From Deltaproteobacteria bacterium (GTDB lineage Bacteria > Desulfobacterota > Desulfobacteria > Desulfobacterales > Desulfatirhabdiaceae): 16,111 nucleotides of DNA. The notes below the pieces were generated by a model. That model made no database searches, was not told the origin of the DNA, and saw nothing but the letters and a program-made list of their open reading frames with translations. Shown here in pieces: positions 7,793 to 13,511 of this stretch. How positions within the stretch are numbered: position 1 is the stretch's first letter; every line of letters begins with the position of its first letter. The position numbers and the translations under genes are program-made. Location of the stretch: NCBI GenBank assembly GCA_021778975.1, contig JAJYBO010000036.1:1-16111 (forward strand). Reading direction: 5' to 3'.

Positions 7793-7905
7793 CGCCCTGA
7801 CACATAGCACAATAAAGTCTGTTGCCATTTTCAGGCATACGTTTTACGCTTTCAAGACATCTTAAGTCACCATCAATTTTTTTACGGGATTCACGGAGCG
7901 AACCC

Positions 7906-8142
7906 ATGCTGGTCATTACACGAAAACTGGAAGAAAAAATTTCCATTGGCAATGACATCACTGTCAGCATCCTGGGCATCAAGGGAAATCATGTCAAAGT
8001 TGGCATCGAAGCCCCGCGGCATCTGGCCATATACCGAACCGAGGTATATAACAGCATTGTCGAAGAAAACCTGAGAGCTGCTCAAGTACCACAGGACATT
8101 TCTTTTCTGGCCGGCAATCCTGCGGATGGCACCAAAGCCTGA
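7906..8142 (+). CDS. csrA: Carbon storage/flagellin translation regulator CsrA
   Basis: This 78-residue RNA-binding protein is a clear CsrA: MLVITRKLEEKISIGNDITV at the start, GNHVKVGIEAP in the middle, and the key RNA-contact residues R6 and R44 (IYRTEVY). The C-terminal tail extends past residue 55, as in CsrA proteins that are sequestered by FliW. The ATG at 7906 is set by homology and by GGAG (7895-7898) seven bases upstream. The ribosome site lies in an ACGGA motif (7893-7897) that fits the A-N-GGA sequence CsrA binds, so autoregulation is plausible. It is followed 39 bases later by fliW, giving a partner-switch pair that controls flagellin translation. Confidence 0.96.
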   Translation: MLVITRKLEEKISIGNDITVSILGIKGNHVKVGIEAPRHLAIYRTEVYNSIVEENLRAAQVPQDISFLAGNPADGTKA

Positions 8143-8181
8143 TTACAGAATCGTGACGGTAAATGGAGTATTGATAACCTT

Positions 8182-8616
8182 ATGCTGACCATATCTACAA
8201 CCCGTTTTGGGGATATCACCATTGACGAAGATCGTGTCCTTTATTTTCCGGAAGGGTTGCTGGGATTTCCGGAACAAAAAGACTACATTCTCCAACAACA
8301 CAAACCGGATTCACCGTTTTACTGGCTTCAGTCCATTACCGTGCCGTATCTGGCATTCGTGGTCATCAATCCGTTTTTAGGAGAAAAAGACTACCTCAAC
8401 GAACTGCCGCCGGCGGATCAGGCTTATTTCAAAGGCATTGACGATGGTCGAACCGTCGTTCTGGCAATCGTCACCATTAAACCAGACACCACGCCACCGC
8501 TTACCATGAACCTGGTAGGGCCGATCATCATTGACCTCGAAACCCGAACCGGCAGACAGATCGTGCTGTCAACAAACCGCTACACCTGTAAACATCCGCT
8601 GCAGATGTCCGCATAA
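8182..8616 (+). CDS. fliW: Flagellar assembly factor FliW
   Basis: This 144-residue protein matches FliW. It starts with TTRFGDITIDEDRVLYFPEG and continues with LLGFPEQKDY, FYWLQSI, YLAFVVINPF and a closing NRYTCKHPL, which is the usual conserved end. FliW binds either flagellin or CsrA. When flagellin is exported, FliW is freed to inhibit CsrA and flagellin translation resumes (known from Bacillus and Campylobacter). The gene directly follows csrA on the same strand; fliW-csrA is the more familiar order. The nearest ribosome-site-like sequence, GGAG (8165-8168), is 13 bases from the ATG and sits in an ATGGA motif, so CsrA could also act on this message (inference). Confidence 0.94.
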   Translation: MLTISTTRFGDITIDEDRVLYFPEGLLGFPEQKDYILQQHKPDSPFYWLQSITVPYLAFVVINPFLGEKDYLNELPPADQAYFKGIDDGRTVVLAIVTIKPDTTPPLTMNLVGPIIIDLETRTGRQIVLSTNRYTCKHPLQMSA

Positions 8617-8696
8617 CCCAGGCATTCCAGATCGCCATCAGGAAAGGGGGGATCGGGTTGTCTTTAGGGTGGGGCCGCACCGGATGGAACCGCGTA

Positions 8697-8729
8697 GGGG
8701 CGATGCTTGCGATCGCCCTCTGGCTTTTT
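8697..8729 (+). terminator. Rho-independent terminator candidate after fliW
   Basis: An eight-pair stem (ggggcgat with atcgccct, one G-U pair at the base) closes a seven-base loop at 8705-8711. A run of five T follows at 8725-8729, five bases past the stem. The strand direction fits the end of the csrA-fliW transcript. The opposite strand has no T run here. Confidence 0.55.
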
Positions 8730-10230
8730 ACCGAAGCCGTCGGTTTTTATTTATTTCCGGATGCCTGTAATGGTCGAAGACATGGCCATACATCAGCAGC
8801 ATTGACAGAATCCAGAAAAAGACATCTCTTGAAACCGTCCACCAGGAAAGCACCGACGCGGCGGCCTCCTGCGTCGAAAAGCATCCGCAGGAAATGTTCA
8901 ACCCTCTGGCCGTATCCAGCGCCAGCGCCGCTATGAATATGCTGAGAAGCAGGCTTGCTCCCAGAGACGCCCCCGGCAGCCAGACGCCGCTCAGAAGCAG
9001 CAATCCCAGCAATAATTCCCCCCATGGAATGATCAATGCCGCCAGATTGATCAGTTGCGGCGGCAATATCTGATAATTGAAAACGGCCTCCGCAAAAGCC
9101 GCCGGATGCAGTATTTTATCGGCGCAGGCATATAAAAAAACCCCGCCCAGCACCAGCCTTGCGGCAAGCGCCAACCTCCGGAACCATAAGCTGTCGGAAA
9201 TCGGAAGACGGGAGTTCCCGTCAGATACCAAGGCGCCCGGAGACGGCGCGGCGCACACTTCTTCGCAGAAAAGGTTGCCTTTGCCGCAGGCGCTGGTTTC
9301 GAACTGCAAGACCGGGTGGTCAATGCCGAACTCATGATAAAGCGTATGCGCTATGGACTTCTGGAGTTCCTGAGTGCGGCTGACCGGTTGATCTTCCACC
9401 ACCACATGACATGAAAATGCAATACCGGAAGACCCCAGATTCCAGGCATGCAGATAGTGTACGCCGAAAATTTCCGAAAAGCTCTCCAGAACCCGCTGCA
9501 CCGCCTGAATATCCACATCGCGCGGCGTGGCGTTCATCAGAATGGCGGCGGATTCTTTCAGAAGCCCCCAGCAGTTCTTCAAAATAAACAGCACGATCAC
9601 CACCGACAGCAGCGGATCCAGCCAGTACCAGGGGTGATACATCAATATCCAGCCGTTGACCATCACCGCCACGGATGTGAGCATATCGCCCATCATGTGC
9701 AGAAACGCACCCCGGATGTTCAAATTGTTCTGGGCGTCCCGATGCAGAAGCCACGCCGAAAAACCGTTTCCGATCACCCCGACGGCCGCGATCCCCAGCA
9801 CCATCTTTCCGAAAACAGCCTCGGGATGACGAAACCGCTGAAGCGCCTCAACCACTATCACCGCCGATGCCCCTGTCAAAATCACGACATTCAGGAGCGC
9901 CGCCAGAATTTCCGCCCGCCGGTACCCGAATGTGTTGCGCAGCGACGCGCCTTTTTTTCCGATACGGTGAGCGATATACGATACCAGAATGGCCATGAAA
10001 TCGCTGAAATTGTGTGTCGCGTCGGAAATCAGGGCCATGCTGTGGGCGGTAAGGCCGCCAATGATCTGAACCACCGGAATGATGAAATTCAGGGCGAGGG
10101 TCAACAGGAGACGGACGCCGGTCGTATTTTCTAAAACGGCGTGATGATGATGACAGCCGCCATGGGAATGTCCAGTTGTATCGGTGTGACAATGCCCATC
10201 GGCGGTTGCCGTATTGTCTGAGTGTTCCAT
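8728..10230 (-). CDS. CDF metal transporter fused to a MauE/DoxX-type redox membrane domain
   Basis: This 500-residue protein has a His-rich N-terminus (residues 13-30, with a GGCHHHH tract). Next is a cation-diffusion-facilitator core of about 36-310 with the metal-site pairs H73/D77 (SDATHNFSD) and H178/D182 (HMMGD), and a cytoplasmic ferredoxin-like tail ending near residue 310. A Cys-rich linker follows (C315, C322, C326). Residues 348-482 are a MauE/DoxX-like four-helix membrane domain with CGCF (448-451). The CDF part should export Zn2+ or a similar cation by proton exchange. MauE proteins assist disulfide chemistry. The ATG at 10230 follows the rhodanese stop by seven bases; an upstream ATG at 10299 would overlap that gene. 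No start codon with a usable ribosome site lies at the domain junction, so a true fusion is favoured. Confidence 0.87.
   Translation of the reverse strand: MEHSDNTATADGHCHTDTTGHSHGGCHHHHAVLENTTGVRLLLTLALNFIIPVVQIIGGLTAHSMALISDATHNFSDFMAILVSYIAHRIGKKGASLRNTFGYRRAEILAALLNVVILTGASAVIVVEALQRFRHPEAVFGKMVLGIAAVGVIGNGFSAWLLHRDAQNNLNIRGAFLHMMGDMLTSVAVMVNGWILMYHPWYWLDPLLSVVIVLFILKNCWGLLKESAAILMNATPRDVDIQAVQRVLESFSEIFGVHYLHAWNLGSSGIAFSCHVVVEDQPVSRTQELQKSIAHTLYHEFGIDHPVLQFETSACGKGNLFCEEVCAAPSPGALVSDGNSRLPISDSLWFRRLALAARLVLGGVFLYACADKILHPAAFAEAVFNYQILPPQLINLAALIIPWGELLLGLLLLSGVWLPGASLGASLLLSIFIAALALDTARGLNISCGCFSTQEAAASVLSWWTVSRDVFFWILSMLLMYGHVFDHYRHPEINKNRRLR
8730..8756 (+). terminator. Second hairpin plus T-rich tract, overlapping the 3' end of the convergent gene
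   Basis: ACCGA (8730-8734) and TCGGT (8740-8744) form a short hairpin with a five-base loop, followed directly by TTTTATTTATTT. It works for plus-strand transcripts only. It lies inside the last ten codons of the minus-strand CDF-MauE gene, so the tail of that protein (EINKNRRLR) is encoded by the terminator sequence. Confidence 0.5.
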
Positions 10231-10237
10231 AACAATT

Positions 10238-10750
10238 TCAATCCGATGCTGAAGATGCGGCCGTCGGAAGTCCGGCGTCATGCCAGACCGTCCAGCCATT
10301 GACCAATACCTGAACGCGGGTAAACCCCAAACTCTTCAGGAGTTGCGCCAGGTCCTTGCTGAGATTACAGGTAACCCCGTCGCAATAGGTGACAATCCGG
10401 GCGTTATCCGGCAGAGCGCCGATAACGTTGAAAACCTGCTGTTCCGCCCCGTCCCATGGAAGGCTCCGGGCGTTCAGAATATGGCCTTTATTGAATTCCT
10501 CAGCAGGTCGGGCGTCTAAAAACAGCGCGCCGTGTGATTCAAAGAGGGCTTTGGCATCCGCCAGTGAAATAATCAGGTTTCCACCGGATGTATCGGCAAG
10601 CCGCCCTTCCACCGACCAGTTTCCTATGAGCGGCAGCGGCTGTGAGCGCAGATAGTTGAATCCAACGCTAAACACCGCGGCCACAACCATGATCAGCAGC
10701 ACCTGCCCCATCGCTCGAAAAAATGAAATTCGGTTGAGGGGTGGCGTCAC
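10238..10750 (-). CDS. Membrane-anchored single-domain rhodanese
   Basis: The 170-residue protein has one N-terminal membrane helix (about 15-35, GQVLLIMVVAAVFSVGF) followed by a rhodanese domain. Landmarks are ALFLDARPAEEFNKGHI, then the active-site loop YCDGVTC with catalytic Cys123 and a second Cys128, and VNGWTVWHDAG near the end. Rhodaneses carry sulfane sulfur as a cysteine persulfide. The helix-in topology would put the domain in the periplasm (inference). I chose the GTG at 10750 because GGGAGG lies four bases upstream and the upstream thioredoxin gene ends at 10797. An ATG at 10855 would overlap that gene by 59 bases. GTG 10789 and ATG 10711 are alternatives. It sits seven bases before the CDF-MauE gene, so its sulfur chemistry may serve the MauE domain. 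Confidence 0.85.
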   Translation of the reverse strand: MTPPLNRISFFRAMGQVLLIMVVAAVFSVGFNYLRSQPLPLIGNWSVEGRLADTSGGNLIISLADAKALFESHGALFLDARPAEEFNKGHILNARSLPWDGAEQQVFNVIGALPDNARIVTYCDGVTCNLSKDLAQLLKSLGFTRVQVLVNGWTVWHDAGLPTAASSASD

Positions 10751-10754
10751 AAGA

Positions 10755-10760
10755 CCTCCC
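10755..10760 (-). promoter_or_regulatory. Ribosome site deciding the GTG start of the rhodanese gene
   Basis: GGGAGG on the minus strand ends four bases before GTG 10750. It is the only strong Shine-Dalgarno match in the region and selects GTG over the earlier in-frame ATG at 10855. Confidence 0.5.
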
Positions 10761-10796
10761 ACGTCCGAAAGAAAACGGGTTGCCGACACATTTCCA

Positions 10797-11036
10797 TCAT
10801 TTGGCCGCCGCAAGCCATTTTTTGATATCGTCTTTTTTCGGTACCTTGCCAACACATTTCACCTCTCCGTCAATCATGACGGCGGGGGTTCCGAACACGC
10901 CGTACCCGGCGATCGCCATCATGTCCGTCACCTTCTCCACCGTCGCCGGCGCGCCGGTCTCGGCGACAACCTCTTTCACCAGCTTTTCCGTTTGTTGACA
11001 TTTGGGGCATCCTGGCCCCAACACTTTGATGTCCAT
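10797..11036 (-). CDS. Small thioredoxin-like protein with CPKC active site
   Basis: This 79-residue protein is of the 'redox-active disulfide protein 2' type: MDIKVLGPGCPKCQQTEKLV at the start with redox cysteines C10 and C13, then a cis-Pro segment GVFGTPAVMIDGEV typical of thioredoxin folds. An extra cysteine follows at EVKCVGK. It lacks a signal peptide and should be cytoplasmic. Such proteins are often encoded beside ArsP-type permeases (family knowledge). Between arsC and the rhodanese gene it is a natural electron donor for ArsC (inference). The start is ATG 11036, six bases after GAGGAG. The ATG at 11042 touches that ribosome site and cannot be used efficiently. Confidence 0.9.
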   Translation of the reverse strand: MDIKVLGPGCPKCQQTEKLVKEVVAETGAPATVEKVTDMMAIAGYGVFGTPAVMIDGEVKCVGKVPKKDDIKKWLAAAK

Positions 11037-11042
11037 AATCAT

Positions 11043-11048
11043 CTCCTC
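11043..11048 (-). promoter_or_regulatory. Ribosome site deciding the thioredoxin start
   Basis: GAGGAG on the minus strand lies directly against ATG 11042 but six bases before ATG 11036, so the second ATG is the likely initiator. Confidence 0.65.
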
Positions 11049-11065
11049 ACTCGTTTAAAAACAGC

Positions 11066-11557
11066 TCATGGCTCACGGCCATTCTCCAGAACATCGGGAA
11101 GTTTTTCGACAAAAGCCCGGATTTCATCACGCACCCGGCGGTAGCAATTCATGACTTTTTCTTCGGTAGCAGCATGTTCGGCCAGCCGCGGCGGATCTTC
11201 GAAGCCGACATGACGCCGCCGGGTCTTGCCCGAAAAGAGCGGGCAGGATTCATTGGCGTGGTCACAGAGCGTCACCACATAATCGAAATCCATCCGGCCC
11301 AGGCTGTCAATGGATTTGGGTCGGCATCCGGAAATGTCAATACCGATTTCCGCCATGCTCTGCACCGCGCGGGGATTGACATCCCCGGGGTCCACGCCTG
11401 CCGAATACGCCTCGATGGCATCCGCTTTCAGATGCCGGGTAAGCCCCTCCGCCATCTGACTTCGGCAGGTGTTTCCGGTGCATAGAAACAGAATTTTCAC
11501 TCTGGAATTTCCCTTGCGGCCCGCCGCTCCGGAACTTCCGCTCTCCTGTGAAACCAT
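11066..11557 (-). CDS. arsC: Thioredoxin-coupled arsenate reductase (low-molecular-weight phosphatase fold)
   Basis: The 163-residue protein has the P-loop C26-x5-R32 (FLCTGNTCRSQMAEG) and the acid D121 in FEDPPR. A cysteine pair C98/C105 in VVTLCDHANESC has the seven-residue spacing of the C82/C89 pair in Staphylococcus ArsC. The full C26/C98/C105 relay marks it as an arsenate reductase regenerated by thioredoxin, not a tyrosine phosphatase. It reduces As(V) to As(III) in the cytoplasm. ATG 11557 has a perfect AGGAGG seven bases upstream, giving a 19-residue polar N-terminal extension. The usual family start would correspond to GTG 11500, which has only a weaker AAGGGA. It lies 15 bases after the permease gene and just before the thioredoxin gene. 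Confidence 0.93.
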   Translation of the reverse strand: MVSQESGSSGAAGRKGNSRVKILFLCTGNTCRSQMAEGLTRHLKADAIEAYSAGVDPGDVNPRAVQSMAEIGIDISGCRPKSIDSLGRMDFDYVVTLCDHANESCPLFSGKTRRRHVGFEDPPRLAEHAATEEKVMNCYRRVRDEIRAFVEKLPDVLENGREP

Positions 11558-11572
11558 GGCGTATCCTCCTCT

Positions 11573-12670
11573 TTACATCAGTATATTGAACAGATAGCCG
11601 ACAATGATAATTCCAAACGCCACGACGCCGAAAAAAACGGCGATCAGTCTGGGCTTCAGCACCTTGCGCAGGATCACCGCTTCCGGAAAGGAAAGCCCGA
11701 TGACGGACATCATGAAGGCCAGCACCGTTCCCAGGGCGGCGCCTTTTTCAATCAGCGCCTGCACGATCGGAATGATGCCCGCCGCGTTGGAATACATCGG
11801 AACGCCGATCAGAACCGCCAGCGGCACAGACCACCAGGCGCCCTTGCCCATGATGGACGCCATGAATCCTTCGGGAACATAGCCATGAATGCCGGCGCCG
11901 ATGGCGATACCGGCCAGCACATAGGGCCAGACCTTTCCGACAATATCCCGGATGGCGTCTATACCATACTGAATCCGGTCCGCCCATGTCAATTGTTCTT
12001 CGGCCATACCGCCGGCGCCGCTTTTGATCTGAAGCACCCAATCCTCCAGATAACCTTCCATACGAAGTTTGCCGATGATCCACCCGGCGATCATGGCGAT
12101 CACAAGGCCGGTGCTGATGTAGATGGCGGCCACCTTCCAGCCGAAAAGCCCATAAAGCAGCACCACGGCGACTTCATTGATCATCGGCGCGGATATCAGA
12201 AACGAGAAGGTGACGCCCAGCGGCACACCGGTGCTGACAAAGCCAATGAACAGCGGCACCGCGGAACAGGAACAAAACGGCGTCACGATACCCAGCAGCG
12301 CCGCCAGCACGTTTCCGATGGATTCGCGCTTTCCCGCCAGAATCGCGCGCGTCTTCTCCGGCGTAAAGAAAGACCGGACGATGCCGACCCCGAACACCAC
12401 CAGAAGGAGCAGCATCAGCACCTTCGGGGCCTCGAAAACAAAAAACTCCACCGCACCGCTCAGCCGTCTTCCCGTCTGCAAATGCAGAATGCCGTAGGTG
12501 AACACGCGGGAAAAGTTTTCAAGCTGGCCATACACGAGCCACCACAACACCAGCATCGGCGCTATATACATCAAATACCGAAGCGTCTTAAATTTTTCAT
12601 CCGGAACATCCGGCCGGCCGCCGGTATCCGGTATCACGGTGCAGCAGGGTTGGGAATCGCACGTTTTCAT
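11573..12670 (-). CDS. arsP: ArsP/YraQ-family permease (DUF318)
   Basis: This 365-residue, multi-pass inner-membrane permease carries the family hallmark TPFCSCSAVPLFIGF (130-144) with C133 and C135, followed by LISAPMINEVAVVLL. A second half repeats the fold with GVPMYSNAAGIIPIVQAL. Members export trivalent organoarsenicals or other metalloids; others have unknown substrates. The cytoplasmic N-terminus holds C4, C9 and C10 (MKTCDSQPCC), which could bind a soft metalloid (inference). The ATG at 12670 is preceded by AAGGAG at about six bases. It is the first gene of a five-gene operon, and the neighbouring arsC and thioredoxin genes support arsenic as substrate. The symbol reflects family membership, not proven methylarsenite export. 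Confidence 0.88.
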   Translation of the reverse strand: MKTCDSQPCCTVIPDTGGRPDVPDEKFKTLRYLMYIAPMLVLWWLVYGQLENFSRVFTYGILHLQTGRRLSGAVEFFVFEAPKVLMLLLLVVFGVGIVRSFFTPEKTRAILAGKRESIGNVLAALLGIVTPFCSCSAVPLFIGFVSTGVPLGVTFSFLISAPMINEVAVVLLYGLFGWKVAAIYISTGLVIAMIAGWIIGKLRMEGYLEDWVLQIKSGAGGMAEEQLTWADRIQYGIDAIRDIVGKVWPYVLAGIAIGAGIHGYVPEGFMASIMGKGAWWSVPLAVLIGVPMYSNAAGIIPIVQALIEKGAALGTVLAFMMSVIGLSFPEAVILRKVLKPRLIAVFFGVVAFGIIIVGYLFNILM

Positions 12671-12711
12671 AACTTCTCCTTTTTTACGAGAGGATCAATG
12701 ATGATCAAAAA

Positions 12712-12729
12712 ATCCATAGATCAATGGAT
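12712..12729. repeat. Short inverted repeat in the arsP leader
   Basis: ATCCAT (12712-12717) and ATGGAT (12724-12729) flank a 6-base centre. It lies downstream of the predicted transcription start, so it could form a leader hairpin or a second regulator site. It abuts the ArsR-like repeat. Confidence 0.4.
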
Positions 12730-12754
12730 ATATATTCGCTTTTATGAATATATA
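12729..12754. promoter_or_regulatory. ArsR-like operator over the -10 box
   Basis: TATATATTC (12729-12737) and GAATATATA (12746-12754) are perfect 9-bp inverted arms with an 8-base spacer. The right arm coincides with the -10 box and the centre with the predicted transcription start, the usual site of an ArsR/SmtB repressor. A further half-site, TATATTCAT, occurs at 12817-12825, identical to the sequence read on the minus strand at 12744-12752. No arsR gene is in this window. Confidence 0.5.
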
Positions 12755-12777
12755 AATATCATGTATTAAAAAGTCAA
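12749..12777 (-). promoter_or_regulatory. Sigma70 promoter of the arsP-arsC-trx-rhodanese-CDF operon
   Basis: On the minus strand TTGACT (12772-12777) and TATATA (12749-12754) are separated by exactly 17 bases. Transcription should start near 12742, giving a leader of about 70 bases before the arsP ATG at 12670. Confidence 0.65.
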
Positions 12778-12907
12778 GCTTAATTGGAGAGATATTATTC
12801 AAATAGACCTATTTATTATATTCATACATATTTATATCGTGACATGGATGCCGACGGCTGCAGCCCTTGCTCCGTATTCATCAGCCCCGATGGACGCCGG
12901 CAATTTA

Positions 12908-12927
12908 TCCTTTCGCATGCGAAAGGA
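12908..12927. promoter_or_regulatory. Perfect 20-bp palindrome upstream of nuoE (candidate operator)
   Basis: TCCTTTCGCATGCGAAAGGA is identical to its own reverse complement over all 20 bases. It lies 80 bases before the nuoE ATG in a non-coding stretch and is not followed by a T run, so it is not a terminator. It does not resemble the Rex (TTGTGAA-type) or FNR (TTGAT-type) sites I know. A dimeric repressor site is the most likely role. Confidence 0.5.
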
Positions 12928-13007
12928 ACATGATATTCTGCCCTCATAACCGGCTGAACTGTGGACAATCCTGCCAATTTCAACATGATTCCGTAAATAG
13001 CGACAAT

Positions 13008-13511
13008 ATGATACCTGATGATTTCAGACAATTGCTGGCGCGGCGCATCGCCGGTGTCGAGCATCCGCGTGAGAAAATCATGGATGTGGTATTCATGATT
13101 CAGGACAAATTCGGTTATCTCAGCGATGAACTGCTGGAAGACGCCGCCGGGCTCCTGAAAATGACCCCCCTGGAAGTCGAGGAAATCGCCACGTTCTACG
13201 AGTTCATCTACCGCAGGCCCGTTGGCGGGCATGTCATCCATGTCTGCGACGGCGTGGTCTGCTGGATGAGCGGCCACGCATCCATCCTCGATCACCTGCG
13301 CGGCAGACTGGGCATCGATTTCGGTGAAACCACGCCCGACGGCCGTTTCACGCTTCTGCCCACATGCTGCATCGGCTATTGCGACCGTTCTCCGGCCATG
13401 ATGATCGACCGGAAAGTTTACGGGAAACTGACGCCGGAACGCATTGACGAAATCCTCGAAAAACTGGGGCTGGATACCGAAGGAGACAGCGATGACACAG
13501 GTTCTCTTTAA
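13008..13511 (+). CDS. nuoE: NADH-quinone oxidoreductase subunit E (24 kDa, [2Fe-2S])
   Basis: This 167-residue protein has a thioredoxin-like fold carrying the N1a [2Fe-2S] cluster. The ligands C80-x4-C85 (HVCDGVVCW) and C121-x3-C125 (LPTCCIGYCD) have the same C-x4-C-x35-C-x3-C spacing as E. coli NuoE, with one extra adjacent cysteine (C120). The helical N-terminus (REKIMDVVFMIQDKFGYLSD) and PLEVEEIATFYEFIYRRPVG are family-typical. ATG 13008 gives the standard length; no good ribosome site precedes it. The last 20 bases overlap nuoF, indicating translational coupling. It forms the peripheral NADH-oxidising module with NuoF and NuoG on the cytoplasmic side of the membrane. Confidence 0.94.
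   Translation: MIPDDFRQLLARRIAGVEHPREKIMDVVFMIQDKFGYLSDELLEDAAGLLKMTPLEVEEIATFYEFIYRRPVGGHVIHVCDGVVCWMSGHASILDHLRGRLGIDFGETTPDGRFTLLPTCCIGYCDRSPAMMIDRKVYGKLTPERIDEILEKLGLDTEGDSDDTGSL

Larger units (their letters stand above)
12671..13007. other. Divergent intergenic regulatory region between arsP and nuoE
   Basis: These 337 bases hold no convincing gene. The left half (about 12700-12840) is strongly AT-rich and contains the arsP promoter and operator, plus a compact inverted repeat AAATAG-ac-CTATTT (12801-12814). The right half is GC-richer and contains a perfect 20-bp palindrome. An open reading frame extends upstream of nuoE to a TTG at 12867, but its sequence has no relation to NuoE. I could not identify a convincing plus-strand -35/-10 pair for the nuo genes. 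Confidence 0.6.

Noticed and set aside
7814..7850. Flagellar sigma28 promoter upstream of csrA
   Set aside because: TAAAGTCT fits the -35 element, but no sequence near GCCGATAA occurs at the required spacing.
11066..11557. Low-molecular-weight protein tyrosine phosphatase
   Set aside because: The second redox cysteine pair (C98/C105) and the adjacent permease and thioredoxin genes indicate arsenate reductase.
11885..12769. Plus-strand open frame opposite arsP and its promoter
   Set aside because: It is antisense to a clear permease; the translation is His/Gln/Arg-rich and typical of a shadow, and the frame runs through the operator.
12867..13007. N-terminal extension of NuoE from a TTG at 12867
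   Set aside because: The extra 47 residues have no NuoE homology, would overlie the palindrome, and the shorter form has the normal family length.
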